Source: Faecalibacterium langellae (GTDB taxonomy: Bacteria; Bacillota; Clostridia; Oscillospirales; Ruminococcaceae). Taken from it: DNA of 34,325 nucleotides. The notes under the pieces are model-generated. The model saw only the letters and a program-made list of their open reading frames with translations. It was not told the origin of the DNA and did no database searches. Positions 1 to 9,329 of this stretch are shown one piece after another. Location of the stretch: positions 1 to 34,325 of the forward strand of contig NZ_NMTR01000015.1 of the NCBI RefSeq assembly GCF_002549775.1. Reading direction: 5' to 3'. How positions within the stretch are numbered: position 1 is the first letter of the stretch; every line of letters begins with the position of its first letter. Position numbers and translations under genes: made by a program.

Positions 1-127
1 CCTAGAATGTGGTTGGCAAACCCACACTCTATTCTACGGGGAGGTTTCTCTTTGTCTAGGGCTAAAGCCGTTTTTATTCCACCAGCGGAGCTGGTGGTTG
101 TCGCTCGCTCAAGCTACCCAAAACAAA
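1..127. other. Left-edge non-coding segment with hairpins, possible insertion-sequence end
   Basis: No gene is visible here. The segment holds a perfect 8-bp hairpin (CCACCAGC, loop GGA, GCTGGTGG, 79-97), a short GGC-TAAA-GCC hairpin at 60-69, and an imperfect inverted repeat near 3-36 (TAGAAT/ATTCTA and GTGG/CCAC). A short GC hairpin followed by a T-rich stretch and then a second hairpin resembles the right end of an IS200/IS605 element with its guide-RNA tail. That resemblance is only by eye, no transposase is present, and the segment may continue outside the window. Confidence 0.3.
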
Positions 128-164
128 AGGCACCCACAGCCATCCGGCTGCGGGTGCCTTTTTG
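121..164 (-). terminator. Terminator of the atp operon, likely bidirectional
   Basis: A 13-bp stem with one mismatch (arms 130-142 and 147-159, loop ATCC) lies 10 bases after the atpC stop. Read on the minus strand it is followed by TTTTGTTTT. Read on the plus strand it is followed by TTTTT, so it could also stop transcription entering from the left edge. Confidence 0.85.
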
Positions 165-173
165 CATACGGGT

Positions 174-572
174 TTAACGGACAGAGGTGCGCACCAGCGC
201 GCGCTTGAGGCGTGCCTGTGCCAGCTCGTAGTCCCGCTTATCGAGGTTCTTCTGCGCCAGAATTTCTTCCGCACGCTTCTTCGAAGCCTCGGCGCGAGCC
301 TGATCGATCTCCTCGGCCCACTCCCATGTGGTGGCGACCAGACGCACTTCGCCATCCAGCACGCTCAGCAGCCCGCCCATGCAGGCGGCGCGGCGGCGCT
401 GGCCCTCGGCATCCACGATATGGGCTTCGCCCATGCCCAGCGCGGTGCAGTAATCCCCGTGTTTGGCAAGGATGGCCAGATCGCCGTCAATGGCGCGGCA
501 GACGATGCGCTCGGCCTGCCCGTCAAAGGCGCAGCCGTCCGGCGTGACCACCGTCAGATGAAAGGTCGTCAT
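174..572 (-). CDS. atpC: F-type ATP synthase epsilon subunit
   Basis: This 132-residue protein is the epsilon subunit of the F1 central stalk. It sits on gamma, couples rotation to catalysis and can inhibit ATP hydrolysis. The N-terminal half (about 1-85) has the beta-sandwich pattern of the family, including the AILAKHGDYCTAL stretch that corresponds to the usual 'ILPxHxP' region. The C-terminal 45 residues form a charged helical hairpin rich in Ala, Lys, Arg and Glu. Length is normal. It is the last gene of the operon; its ATG lies 3 bases after the atpD stop, and its AAAGGG ribosome-binding site overlaps the end of atpD. A strong terminator follows. Confidence 0.95.
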   Translation of the reverse strand: MTTFHLTVVTPDGCAFDGQAERIVCRAIDGDLAILAKHGDYCTALGMGEAHIVDAEGQRRRAACMGGLLSVLDGEVRLVATTWEWAEEIDQARAEASKKRAEEILAQKNLDKRDYELAQARLKRALVRTSVR

Positions 573-575
573 GGT

Positions 576-1973
<1,398 letters not shown>

Positions 1974-1991
1974 CTACAACTCCTTATCTTG

Positions 1992-2840
1992 TTAAATCTC
2001 CGCGCCGGCCACGATCTCGGTGATCTCCTGCGTGATGGCGGCCTGACGGGCACGGTTATAATACAGGTTCAAATGGTCGATCATCTCACCGGCGTTCTTG
2101 GTGGCGGCGTCCATGGCGGTGCGGCGGGCGGCCAGCTCACTGGCCACGCTCTCGCACACGGCACCGTAGACGATACCGGCCACATACTCCGGGATGATCG
2201 CGCTGAATACTTCCTCGCTGCTGGGCTTGTACAAAATTTGGCTGCGGCGGGCTTCCGCCTTCTGCTGCTCGGTGGGCTCGATGGACAGCGGCAGCACCTC
2301 CATGGTGGTGGCCGTCTGGGTCATCATGGAGTCGAACCGGGTGTAGCAAATTTTCACCGCATCGTACTCGCCCTTGAGGTAGCCTTCGGTGATCTGGCGG
2401 GACAGCTGGAAGCATTCGCCCACCGAGATCTCCGCTGCCAGCAGCACTTCCTGCGTGAACAGCGGCACTTCGTGGTGGACGAAATACTCGGCCGAGCGCT
2501 TGCCGATGGGCAGCACCACCACTTCGCCTTCTTCGGCCCCGGCCTGCTTGAGCACGTTGGAATTGTATCCACCGGCAAGGCCGCGGTCGCCTGCAATGAC
2601 GATGAGCAGGGTGCGCTTGATCTCGTCACGGCGCAGGTAGGGGTTGCGGGCGCGGGGGTCTGCTGCGGCGATCTTGGTCAACGTCTCATGCAGCGTTTCA
2701 AAGTAGGGTCGGCTGTGCTCGACCCGCTCTTTGGCGCGGCGCATTTTGGAGGAAGCCACCAGTTCCATTGCCTTGGTGATCTGCATGGTGCTCTCTACGC
2801 TTTTGATGCGCAGCTTGATGTCCTTCATGGAACCAGCCAT
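1992..2840 (-). CDS. atpG: F-type ATP synthase gamma subunit
   Basis: This 282-residue protein is the rotating central shaft of F1. The family signature regions are the N-terminal helix (MKDIKLRIKSVESTMQITKAMEL, described here only by its start MKDIKLRI and the KAMELVA segment) and the C-terminal helix ending near ARQAAITQEITEI, which together form the coiled coil inside the alpha3beta3 ring. A strong AAGGAGG ribosome-binding site precedes the ATG. The gene lies 17 bases after atpA and 21 before atpD. Length is normal for Firmicutes. Confidence 0.96.
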   Translation of the reverse strand: MAGSMKDIKLRIKSVESTMQITKAMELVASSKMRRAKERVEHSRPYFETLHETLTKIAAADPRARNPYLRRDEIKRTLLIVIAGDRGLAGGYNSNVLKQAGAEEGEVVVLPIGKRSAEYFVHHEVPLFTQEVLLAAEISVGECFQLSRQITEGYLKGEYDAVKICYTRFDSMMTQTATTMEVLPLSIEPTEQQKAEARRSQILYKPSSEEVFSAIIPEYVAGIVYGAVCESVASELAARRTAMDAATKNAGEMIDHLNLYYNRARQAAITQEITEIVAGAEI

Positions 2841-2857
2841 GCGTTACGCCTCCTTCC

Positions 2858-4378
2858 TCAGTGTGCCTTGACGAAGCTGTCGGTATAGGCCGTGAGCACC
2901 TTTTTCAGCTGCTCCTCGGTGTCCTTATCCAGATTGCCGGTGGTGCGGATGGTCTCCATGACGGCGGCACCGGCCGCATCGTTGTCCAGATACTCATACA
3001 GGCCCTTCTCGTACTCGGCCACATCCGGCACCTTGACCTTCACAAGGTGATCGTGAATGGTGGCGTACAGGATGGCCACCTGCTTTTCCACAGCCACGGG
3101 GGCCGAACGGTTCTGCTTGAGCACTTCCACAATGCGCTCACCCTGAGCCAGGCGGGCCTTGGTGTCGGCATCCAGATCGGAGCCGAACTGTGCAAAGCTC
3201 TGCAGCTCACGGTACTGGGAGTAGATCAGCTTCAGGGTACCGGCCACCTTCTTCATGGCCTTGATCTGGGCGTTGCCGCCGACGCGGGACACCGAGATGC
3301 CGGGGTTCACGGCCGGCATGACGCCGGAGTGGAACAGCTCGGTCTCGAGGAAGATCTGACCATCGGTGATGGAAATGACGTTCGTCGGGATGTAGGCGGA
3401 AACGTCGCCCGCCTGCGTCTCGATGATGGGCAGAGCCGTCAGGCTGCCGCCGCCCAGCTCGTTGGAGAGCTTTGCGGCGCGCTCCAGCAGACGGGAGTGC
3501 AGATAGAACACGTCGCCGGGGTAAGCCTCACGTCCCGGGGGACGGCGGATCAGCAGCGACAGGGCACGGTAAGCGACCGCGTGCTTGGACAGGTCGTCGT
3601 AGATGATCAGGACATGCTTGCCCTGATGCATGAAATATTCGCCCATGGCGCAGCCGGAGTACGGTGCGATATACTGCAGGGGCGACAGCTCGGAAGCGGT
3701 AGCGGACACCACGATGGTGTAGCTCATGGCACCGGCTTCGGTCAGGCTCTGCACAAGGTTTGCCACGGTGGAGCGCTTCTGGCCGATGGCAACGTAAATG
3801 CAGATGACGTCCTTGCCCTTCTGGTTGATGATGGTATCGGATGCGATGGTGGTCTTGCCGGTCTGGCGGTCACCGATGATCAGCTCACGCTGGCCGCGTC
3901 CGATGGGGATCATGGAGTCGATGGCCTTGATGCCGGTCTGCAGCGGTTCCTTGACCGGCTGGCGGTCGATGATGCCGGGCGCGCGGCTCTCAATGGCGCG
4001 GAACTCGGTGGTCTCGATGGGGCCTGCGCCGTCGATGGGCTGGCCCAGCGCGTTGACCACGCGGCCGATCATGGCATCGCCCACCGGCACGGACACGACC
4101 TTGCCGGTGCGCTTGACGGTGCTGCCTTCCTTGATGCCGGCGTCGGAGCCCAGCAGAACGATGGAGACGGTGTTCTCCTCCAGGTTCTGGGCCATGCCGT
4201 ATTCGCCGTTATCAAACTGAAGCAGCTCACCTGCCATGCACTTTTCCAGACCACTGGCGCGGGCGATGCCGTCGCCCACCATGATGACCGTGCCGGTCTC
4301 GCTCTGCTCGATGGCATTTTCATAATGCTTGATCTGCGCACGGATGATCTTGGAGATTTCTTCAGGTTTCAGTTGCAT
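2858..4378 (-). CDS. atpA: F-type ATP synthase alpha subunit
   Basis: This 506-residue subunit forms the regulatory nucleotide sites of F1. The Walker A motif GDRQTGKT is at about residues 169-176, and family blocks such as SIGRGQREL-like ([10 protein letters not shown]), VSRVGGNAQ and the C-terminal helical domain are all present. I chose the ATG at 4378 (MQLKPEEI), which matches the usual N-terminus of AtpA and has a GGTGA complement to 16S rRNA 10 bases upstream. An in-frame TTG at 4399 would add 7 residues but has no convincing ribosome-binding site. The gene is separated from atpH by 124 bases that contain a hairpin repeat, the widest gap in the operon. Confidence 0.96.
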   Translation of the reverse strand: MQLKPEEISKIIRAQIKHYENAIEQSETGTVIMVGDGIARASGLEKCMAGELLQFDNGEYGMAQNLEENTVSIVLLGSDAGIKEGSTVKRTGKVVSVPVGDAMIGRVVNALGQPIDGAGPIETTEFRAIESRAPGIIDRQPVKEPLQTGIKAIDSMIPIGRGQRELIIGDRQTGKTTIASDTIINQKGKDVICIYVAIGQKRSTVANLVQSLTEAGAMSYTIVVSATASELSPLQYIAPYSGCAMGEYFMHQGKHVLIIYDDLSKHAVAYRALSLLIRRPPGREAYPGDVFYLHSRLLERAAKLSNELGGGSLTALPIIETQAGDVSAYIPTNVISITDGQIFLETELFHSGVMPAVNPGISVSRVGGNAQIKAMKKVAGTLKLIYSQYRELQSFAQFGSDLDADTKARLAQGERIVEVLKQNRSAPVAVEKQVAILYATIHDHLVKVKVPDVAEYEKGLYEYLDNDAAGAAVMETIRTTGNLDKDTEEQLKKVLTAYTDSFVKAH

Positions 4379-4442
4379 CTTTGTTTGTTCACCACTCAAT
4401 TCTTAAAAATCATTTCGGGTGGAAATTCGATTGGTTTTGATT

Positions 4443-4492
4443 CGCCCTCTCCGTCTGCTTCGCAGCCAGCTCTCCCAGTGGGGAGAGCCAAG
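4443..4492 (+). repeat. Double-hairpin dispersed repeat, copy 1 (inside the atp operon)
   Basis: This 50-base element starts with CGCCCTCTC, has a small hairpin (GTCTGC, loop TTC, GCAGCC, 53-67 of this hundred), then a perfect 8-bp hairpin (GCTCTCCC, loop AGTG, GGGAGAGC) and ends in CAAG. A second copy at 27736-27784 has the same layout, with paired base changes in the first stem. It lies between atpH and atpA, where the transcript would carry it. No coding function is visible. Confidence 0.75.
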
Positions 4493-4502
4493 TAAAGAGG
4501 GT

Positions 4503-5042
4503 TCAAAGCGTCACGGAAGCAATGTCCTTGCGCAGGGTGGCGAGGCGATTCTGCACCGTGCCGTCCAGCTCGGTGCCTTCGATGTCCAGCCGGATACCGC
4601 CCAGCACTTTGGCATCGACCTTTGTTTTCAGGTCGATGGTCTTGCCGGTGAGCTTTTCCAGCTTTTCGTGCAGGCTCTTTTCCTGTGCTTCCGTCATAGC
4701 CACCGCCGTGGTGGCCGTTGCTTCCAGAATGCCGTGGGCTTCGTTGTAGCGCACACGGTAGGCCCGTGCGCAGCCGGGCAGCTCCCGCAGGGTGCCCTTC
4801 TCGCACAGGATCTTGAGAAAGTTCAGCACATAGAGGTGGACCTTGTCCCGCAGGGCTTCATCCAGCAGACCGCAGCGCTCCTTCTTGGGGATGCTGGGGG
4901 TGCTGAGCAGATGCAGGTAGTCCGGGTTTGCCTTCAGCAGTGCTGCCACTTCATCCAGCTCACCCAGAATGCGGGTCTCCAGTCCTTCCTCCGCAGCCAG
5001 GTCGTACAGGCTCCCGCCGTACATCCTTGCGATCTCGGTCAT
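4503..5042 (-). CDS. atpH: F-type ATP synthase delta subunit
   Basis: This 179-residue protein is the delta (OSCP-like) subunit. It caps F1 and ties it to the b-subunit stator. The N-terminal helical domain begins with the family pattern A-R-x-YGGSLYDLA (MTEIARMYGGSLYDLA). The C-terminal region contains LTGKTIDLKTKVDAKVLGG-type sequence (V-D-xx-V-LGGIRLDI), the diagnostic end of the family. It overlaps atpF by 4 bases (ATGA), which suggests translational coupling. The hairpin repeat at 4443-4492 follows its stop. Confidence 0.95.
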   Translation of the reverse strand: MTEIARMYGGSLYDLAAEEGLETRILGELDEVAALLKANPDYLHLLSTPSIPKKERCGLLDEALRDKVHLYVLNFLKILCEKGTLRELPGCARAYRVRYNEAHGILEATATTAVAMTEAQEKSLHEKLEKLTGKTIDLKTKVDAKVLGGIRLDIEGTELDGTVQNRLATLRKDIASVTL

Positions 5043-5545
5043 GATGCTTCACCCACATTTTTGATAAATTCGTCGATCAGGTCCTTGTGGTCCTTTTCGC
5101 TGATCTCGCGTTCCACCACCTTGGAGGCGATCTCCATGGCGATGCCGCCGATCTCGTCCTTGACCTCGTTGACGGCCTTCTTGCGCTCCTGCGCAATGTC
5201 GCTTTCGGCCTTCTGCTTCAGGGCAGCAGCCTGGGCGCGGGCTTCGCCCACGATCTCCTCGCTGCGGGCAGTGGCCGTCTTCTGGGCATTGGCAACGATC
5301 TGGTTGGCCTCGGCGCGGGCATTCTGCAAATTCTGCTCATACTCCGCCTTCATGGCCTCGGCCTCGGTGCGCAGCTTCTGCGCATCGGCGATCTCGCTGT
5401 CCGCCTTGGCCTTGCGGTCTGCGATGACTTTTTTGATAGGATTCAACAGGAACTTTTTGAAGATCAGCATCTGGATCATCAGGTTGCAGATCTGGGCCAG
5501 AAAGGTCCAGCCGTCCAGTGTGATCAAATCCTGGTACAGTCCCAT
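5039..5545 (-). CDS. atpF: F-type ATP synthase b subunit
   Basis: This 168-residue protein is the membrane-anchored peripheral stalk. One hydrophobic segment at about residues 14-35 is followed by a long charged coiled coil rich in Ala, Glu, Lys and Gln (about 40-140) and a C-terminal part that binds delta. Length and domain order are normal. The start is preceded by AAAGGAG. It lies between atpE and atpH and overlaps atpH by 4 bases. The coiled coil and position distinguish it from other stalk-like proteins. Confidence 0.95.
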   Translation of the reverse strand: MGLYQDLITLDGWTFLAQICNLMIQMLIFKKFLLNPIKKVIADRKAKADSEIADAQKLRTEAEAMKAEYEQNLQNARAEANQIVANAQKTATARSEEIVGEARAQAAALKQKAESDIAQERKKAVNEVKDEIGGIAMEIASKVVEREISEKDHKDLIDEFIKNVGEAS

Positions 5546-5583
5546 AAGCGTCTCCTTTCGTTCAGATTTTCAAAGGCTTGCGC

Positions 5584-5916
<333 letters not shown>

Positions 5917-6660
5917 TTACTCCTCACCGGCAGCACGTTTGATGAAGATGGCGGTCAGGGTACAGAAGATGAACGCCTGGATGCAGCCGCCGAACCAGTC
6001 GAAATACAGGCCCGTAAAGGCCGGGATGCCGATCTGGAACAGCTGGATGTCGCCCAGAACGCCCGGCAGCCAGCCAAAGATGACATGGCTCAGACCGGCC
6101 AGCGCCCAGTACAGCAGTGTGGAGATGACCGTACCGGACAGGATGTTGCCAAAGTGACGGAACGCCATGCTGACGGGGGTGGATACCTCCGACAGCACAT
6201 TGATGGGTGCCATGATGAAGATGGGGTCCAAAAGGCCTTTCAGATAAGAAAGGATGCCGTTGGTCTTGATCTTGTAATACATGATCAGCACGAACACCAC
6301 GATGGCCCAGGCCGCTTCGGTGTTGAGGTCGGCGGTGGGGCTCCACAGGCCGACGACACTGATCAGGTTGCACCCGATGCTGAGTGCGAAGATCGAGCCG
6401 ATGAGGGGGATATACTGATCGAAGTGGAAGCCCATGTTGTCGTGCACGAACTGGTCAAGCCGTGTCACGATGAACTCGGCTGCAGCCTGCCGCTTGGAGA
6501 CATTCTCCAGCTTGAGGCCATGCCCCAGCCAGATGGCCAGGCCCGAAAGCAGCGCCATGACGATCCAGGTACTGACCAGGGTCTGGGTGATCTTGAAATC
6601 GCCCAGAAAGGGGATGTCGGTATGGATGGTATACAGGATCTTTGCGCCGTTCAGTTCCAT
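5917..6660 (-). CDS. atpB: F-type ATP synthase a subunit
   Basis: This 247-residue integral membrane protein forms the ion half-channels of Fo. The essential stator arginine is R168 in FRHFGNILSG, the best-conserved motif of the family. The long N-terminal periplasmic segment is followed by several hydrophobic helices and a C-terminus ending in the cytoplasm. The gene starts 3 bases before the stop of the atpI-like gene on its upstream side, and atpE follows 51 bases later. Length is normal. Together with the c-subunit residues it would define the coupling ion, but I could not assign Na+ ligands here by eye. Confidence 0.95.
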   Translation of the reverse strand: MELNGAKILYTIHTDIPFLGDFKITQTLVSTWIVMALLSGLAIWLGHGLKLENVSKRQAAAEFIVTRLDQFVHDNMGFHFDQYIPLIGSIFALSIGCNLISVVGLWSPTADLNTEAAWAIVVFVLIMYYKIKTNGILSYLKGLLDPIFIMAPINVLSEVSTPVSMAFRHFGNILSGTVISTLLYWALAGLSHVIFGWLPGVLGDIQLFQIGIPAFTGLYFDWFGGCIQAFIFCTLTAIFIKRAAGEE

Positions 6661-6663
6661 TTG

Positions 6664-7164
6664 TTACGTTTCACCCCCTTCGTCACGGGGTTCGGCTTCC
6701 GGCTCCGGTGCAGGCTCGGCGTCGTCCTCCACAGAGACATCCACCGAAGGCCCGGCCGGGGCAAGAGGCTTGTACTTGCCGGTTATTTGCAGGTAATAGA
6801 TCGTAACGCGCGGGAAAAGCAGCGGCAGTGCGCCGGCAAACGGCTGAAAGCACGGTGCCGCAATGGCAATGACGACCCAAAGCGCCTGCAGCAGCATGCG
6901 GATGTTATAGGATGCCTGCAGGGTCGCTTTGCGGCGCTTCTCATCCTGCTCGTCGATGACCTTCTGCACCACAAAGCAGATGCCGGCAAAATTGCCGATG
7001 GCCACGGCGGAGCCGATGAGGCTGCCAAGAATAACGGTTGAATCAAATTTTGCCCAGCCCACCAGATGCAGGGCGGCAAAGATCACCCACATCACTGCGG
7101 TGCAGATCGCCGTACCACACGCAATGCGCGTGAGCTCCTTTTTGGATTCCGGCTGCAGTTTCAT
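6664..7164 (-). CDS. AtpI-like membrane protein of the atp operon
   Basis: This 166-residue protein has about four hydrophobic segments between residues 12 and 120 and ends in a Pro/Glu/Asp-rich cytoplasmic tail (about 130-166). Its size, four-helix layout and position between the AtpZ-like gene and atpB match the loosely conserved ATP synthase subunit I family, which helps c-ring assembly or ion supply in other bacteria. Sequence conservation in that family is low, so the call rests mainly on layout and position. It has an AGGAGG site before the ATG and nearly abuts atpB (3-base gap). The acidic tail is longer than I would expect for AtpI. Confidence 0.7.
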   Translation of the reverse strand: MKLQPESKKELTRIACGTAICTAVMWVIFAALHLVGWAKFDSTVILGSLIGSAVAIGNFAGICFVVQKVIDEQDEKRRKATLQASYNIRMLLQALWVVIAIAAPCFQPFAGALPLLFPRVTIYYLQITGKYKPLAPAGPSVDVSVEDDAEPAPEPEAEPRDEGGET

Positions 7165-7182
7165 AAGGAACCTCCTGTTATT

Positions 7183-7443
7183 TTACTGATGCGAATTGAA
7201 ACCGACGCGGTCGTTTTTTTCCTTTTTCGTGCGGTCCAGACGCTCCTTGCAAAAGACCCAGAAGTTCTGTGCACCGGCGGCAAGGCCCAGCAGCACCGCC
7301 GGGAGAAACAGCCATTCCGGCCAGCCCCAGTTGGTCACAGCCCACCAGCACCCGCCCAGGCACAGCACCAGCGGCAGCAGCATGTTCAGGCCCAGCTGGG
7401 TCAGCCAGACGATATCTTCCAGCGCCTTATACCAGCCCTTCAA
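7183..7443 (-). CDS. AtpZ-like small membrane protein, TTG start
   Basis: This 86-residue protein has two hydrophobic helices (about 18-40 and 43-62) followed by a Lys/Arg/Asp-rich C-terminus. It matches the small AtpZ/ATPase_gene1 family found first in many atp operons, where AtpZ works with AtpI in ion handling by the enzyme. I chose a TTG start at 7443. It has GGGAGG 9 bases upstream and lies about 87 bases after the predicted transcription start. The only longer reading, an ATG at 7569, lies upstream of the -35 box and could not be on this transcript. It is the first gene of the operon. Confidence 0.7.
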   Translation of the reverse strand: MKGWYKALEDIVWLTQLGLNMLLPLVLCLGGCWWAVTNWGWPEWLFLPAVLLGLAAGAQNFWVFCKERLDRTKKEKNDRVGFNSHQ

Positions 7444-7536
7444 TGCACCGTTCCTCCCTTTGCTGTGTTCCCGGCAAGCATCGGAAACGGGGTCCTCTGC
7501 CTCGGATTTTCCATCGGTAAAATTTCTTATAGGGAT

Positions 7537-7565
7537 AGTATAATTCAAACCGGTGGTTTTTTCAA
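7537..7565 (-). promoter_or_regulatory. Promoter of the atp operon
   Basis: On the minus strand, TTGAAA (7560-7565) and TATACT (7537-7542) are separated by exactly 17 bases, a near-consensus housekeeping promoter. Transcription would start near 7530, giving an 87-base leader before the TTG of the AtpZ-like gene. Confidence 0.8.
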
Positions 7566-7700
7566 TCAATTTTCCACTGATTTCTAGTAAAATTTCATAG
7601 TTTGTTCATGCTAACGCCATAATTGTCCACCCCATGTGGAGTTTGTGCGCCAGCGGGCGCATCAATACCAAAAATTTGATGGATTTGTTGTGCAGGGTGC

Positions 7701-7736
7701 AAAAAAGCCGCCCGGCTCATAACGAACCGGGCGGCT
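7701..7736 (-). terminator. Terminator of the glg genes
   Basis: On the minus strand, a GC-rich perfect stem (GCCGCCCGG / CCGGGCGGC) with loop TTCGTTATGAG is followed by six T. It lies 24 bases after the glgA stop and separates the glg genes from the atp promoter. Confidence 0.92.
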
Positions 7737-7759
7737 GAAAGTGCTTTGGGAATTATGGT

Positions 7760-9178
7760 TTACCAGAGGTTTGCGGTCTCGTTGTACAGGCCCTCGTAGC
7801 TCTTGGCGGAGACATCCCAACTGAAGTCACACTCCATGCAGTGGTGCACGAGGTTCTTCCAGTTCTCCTTGTCGTTGTAGGCATCCTGTGCGTTGCAGCA
7901 GGCCATGTACAGCTCGTGGGCATTGTAACCTGCAAAGGTAAAGCCGTTGCCCTCACCCATGGTGCTGTCGTGGATGGAGTCACGCAGGCCGCCGGTCTCA
8001 CGCACGATGGGCGGCGTGCCGTAGCGGCAGGCCACCATCTGGGCCAGGCCGCAGGGCTCACTCTTGGACGGCATGATGAAGGCATCGGCACCTGCGTAAA
8101 TCTCCTGCGAGAGGGTCGGCTCAAAGCCGATGTAGGTGCCCACACGGCCCGGGTGGCGTGCGCACAGGTCGGAGAAGAAGTTCTCGTACTGGCCCTCGCC
8201 GCTGCCCAGAATGACCAGCTCAATGCCGCGGTCCACCAGACCGTCAGCAATGCTCTGTACCAGGTCAAAGCCCTTCATGCCCACCATGCGGCTGACCATG
8301 CCAAAGACGGGGCTGCCGTCCTTGTTCAGGCCAAACTTATCCTGCAGGGCCTCCTTGCACTTTGCCTTGCCGACTTCAAAGGTGTTGATGTCGTAGTTGG
8401 CGGGGATGTGCTTATCGGTGGCCGGGTCGTTGGCGTCCATGTCGATGCCGTTCAGGATGCCGCACAGCTTGTACTGCTTCTCGCGCAGCAAAGCGTCCAG
8501 ACCGTAGCTGAACCACGGGTCGAGGATCTCCTGTGCGTAGGTGGGGCTGACGGTGGTGATCTTGTCGGCGGTCTCGAAGGCACCCTTCATGAAGTTGGCG
8601 CAGCCATCGTACTCCACGATGTGCTGGTCGCGGCGGCCGATGCCGCAGGTGTCTTCCAGAATGTCGGTGCCGTACTTGCCCTGATAAGCGATGTTGTGGA
8701 TGGTGAAGATGGTCTTGATGCGGTTGAACTTATCCAGGTGGCGGTAGTACAGGTTCAGGTACACGGGCACCAGAGCGGTCTGCCAGTCGTTGCAGTTGAT
8801 GATGTCCGGGGTGAAGTCGATGTAGAACAGGGTCTCTAAAACGGCGCGGGAGAAGAAGGCGAAGCGCTCGCCGTCATCGTAGAAGCCGTAGAGGCCGCGG
8901 CGCTTGAAGTAATACTCGTTGTCGAGGAAGTAGTAGGTCACGCCGTCCACCTCGGCCTTGAACAGGCCGCAGTACTGGCTGCGCCAGCCCACGGGGACGG
9001 AATAGTTGGTGACGTACTCCAGCATTTCACGGTGCTTCAGGTCGCCGTACAGGGGCATGATGACGCGGGCATCCACGCCGTCCTTGACCAGTGCCTTGGG
9101 CAGTGCGCCCGCAACGTCGGCCAGACCGCCGGACTTTGCAAAGGGATTGGCTTCCGAAGCAGCATACAGGATTCTCAT
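7760..9178 (-). CDS. glgA: Glycogen synthase (ADP-glucose dependent)
   Basis: This 472-residue GT5 enzyme transfers glucose from ADP-glucose to the growing alpha-1,4-glucan. The N-terminus MRILYAASE followed by KSGGLADV (K15 region) is the diagnostic ADP-glucose binding motif. Near the C-terminus PSKSEPCGLAQM holds the retaining GT-B catalytic Glu motif. I chose the ATG at 9178 because AAGGAG lies 7 bases upstream and the protein then begins exactly at the family N-terminus. An in-frame upstream extension would overlap the hairpins of the intergenic leader. It is last in the glg set, after glgD, and is followed by a strong terminator. Confidence 0.96.
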   Translation of the reverse strand: MRILYAASEANPFAKSGGLADVAGALPKALVKDGVDARVIMPLYGDLKHREMLEYVTNYSVPVGWRSQYCGLFKAEVDGVTYYFLDNEYYFKRRGLYGFYDDGERFAFFSRAVLETLFYIDFTPDIINCNDWQTALVPVYLNLYYRHLDKFNRIKTIFTIHNIAYQGKYGTDILEDTCGIGRRDQHIVEYDGCANFMKGAFETADKITTVSPTYAQEILDPWFSYGLDALLREKQYKLCGILNGIDMDANDPATDKHIPANYDINTFEVGKAKCKEALQDKFGLNKDGSPVFGMVSRMVGMKGFDLVQSIADGLVDRGIELVILGSGEGQYENFFSDLCARHPGRVGTYIGFEPTLSQEIYAGADAFIMPSKSEPCGLAQMVACRYGTPPIVRETGGLRDSIHDSTMGEGNGFTFAGYNAHELYMACCNAQDAYNDKENWKNLVHHCMECDFSWDVSAKSYEGLYNETANLW

Positions 9179-9252
9179 AGGATCGCTCCTTCCATGAATT
9201 GATCGTGTCTCGCGCTCCCCACCGCTGCTGCCAGCGGCACGAGAAAAAGAGC

Positions 9253-9314
9253 GGGCGGGGGCACAAACGCCCCCGCCCCTCTTATGAGGGGCCACCGGGG
9301 AGGAAGCCGCCCCT
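9253..9314 (-). promoter_or_regulatory. Attenuator-like leader between glgD and glgA
   Basis: On the minus strand four segments can pair in alternative ways. Segments 1:2 are AGGGGC (9309-9314) with GCCCCT (9287-9292). Segments 2:3 are GCCCCTC (9286-9292) with GAGGGGC (9275-9281), loop ATAA. Segments 3:4 are a perfect 10-bp GC stem (9269-9278 with 9253-9262), followed by GCTCTTTTTCTC. The 3:4 stem with its T-run looks like a terminator, and 2:3 would block it. Segment 1 begins about 16 bases after the glgD stop codon. Confidence 0.5.
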
Positions 9315-9329
9315 ATTGGATAACAACGA

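Noticed and set aside
7444-7569. N-terminal extension of the AtpZ-like protein from an ATG at 7569
   Set aside because: The ATG lies upstream of the promoter, and the extra residues do not resemble the family.
9179-9295. 39-residue N-terminal extension of GlgA
   Set aside because: It would be encoded by the hairpin leader, lacks a ribosome-binding site, and precedes the standard start MRILYAASE.
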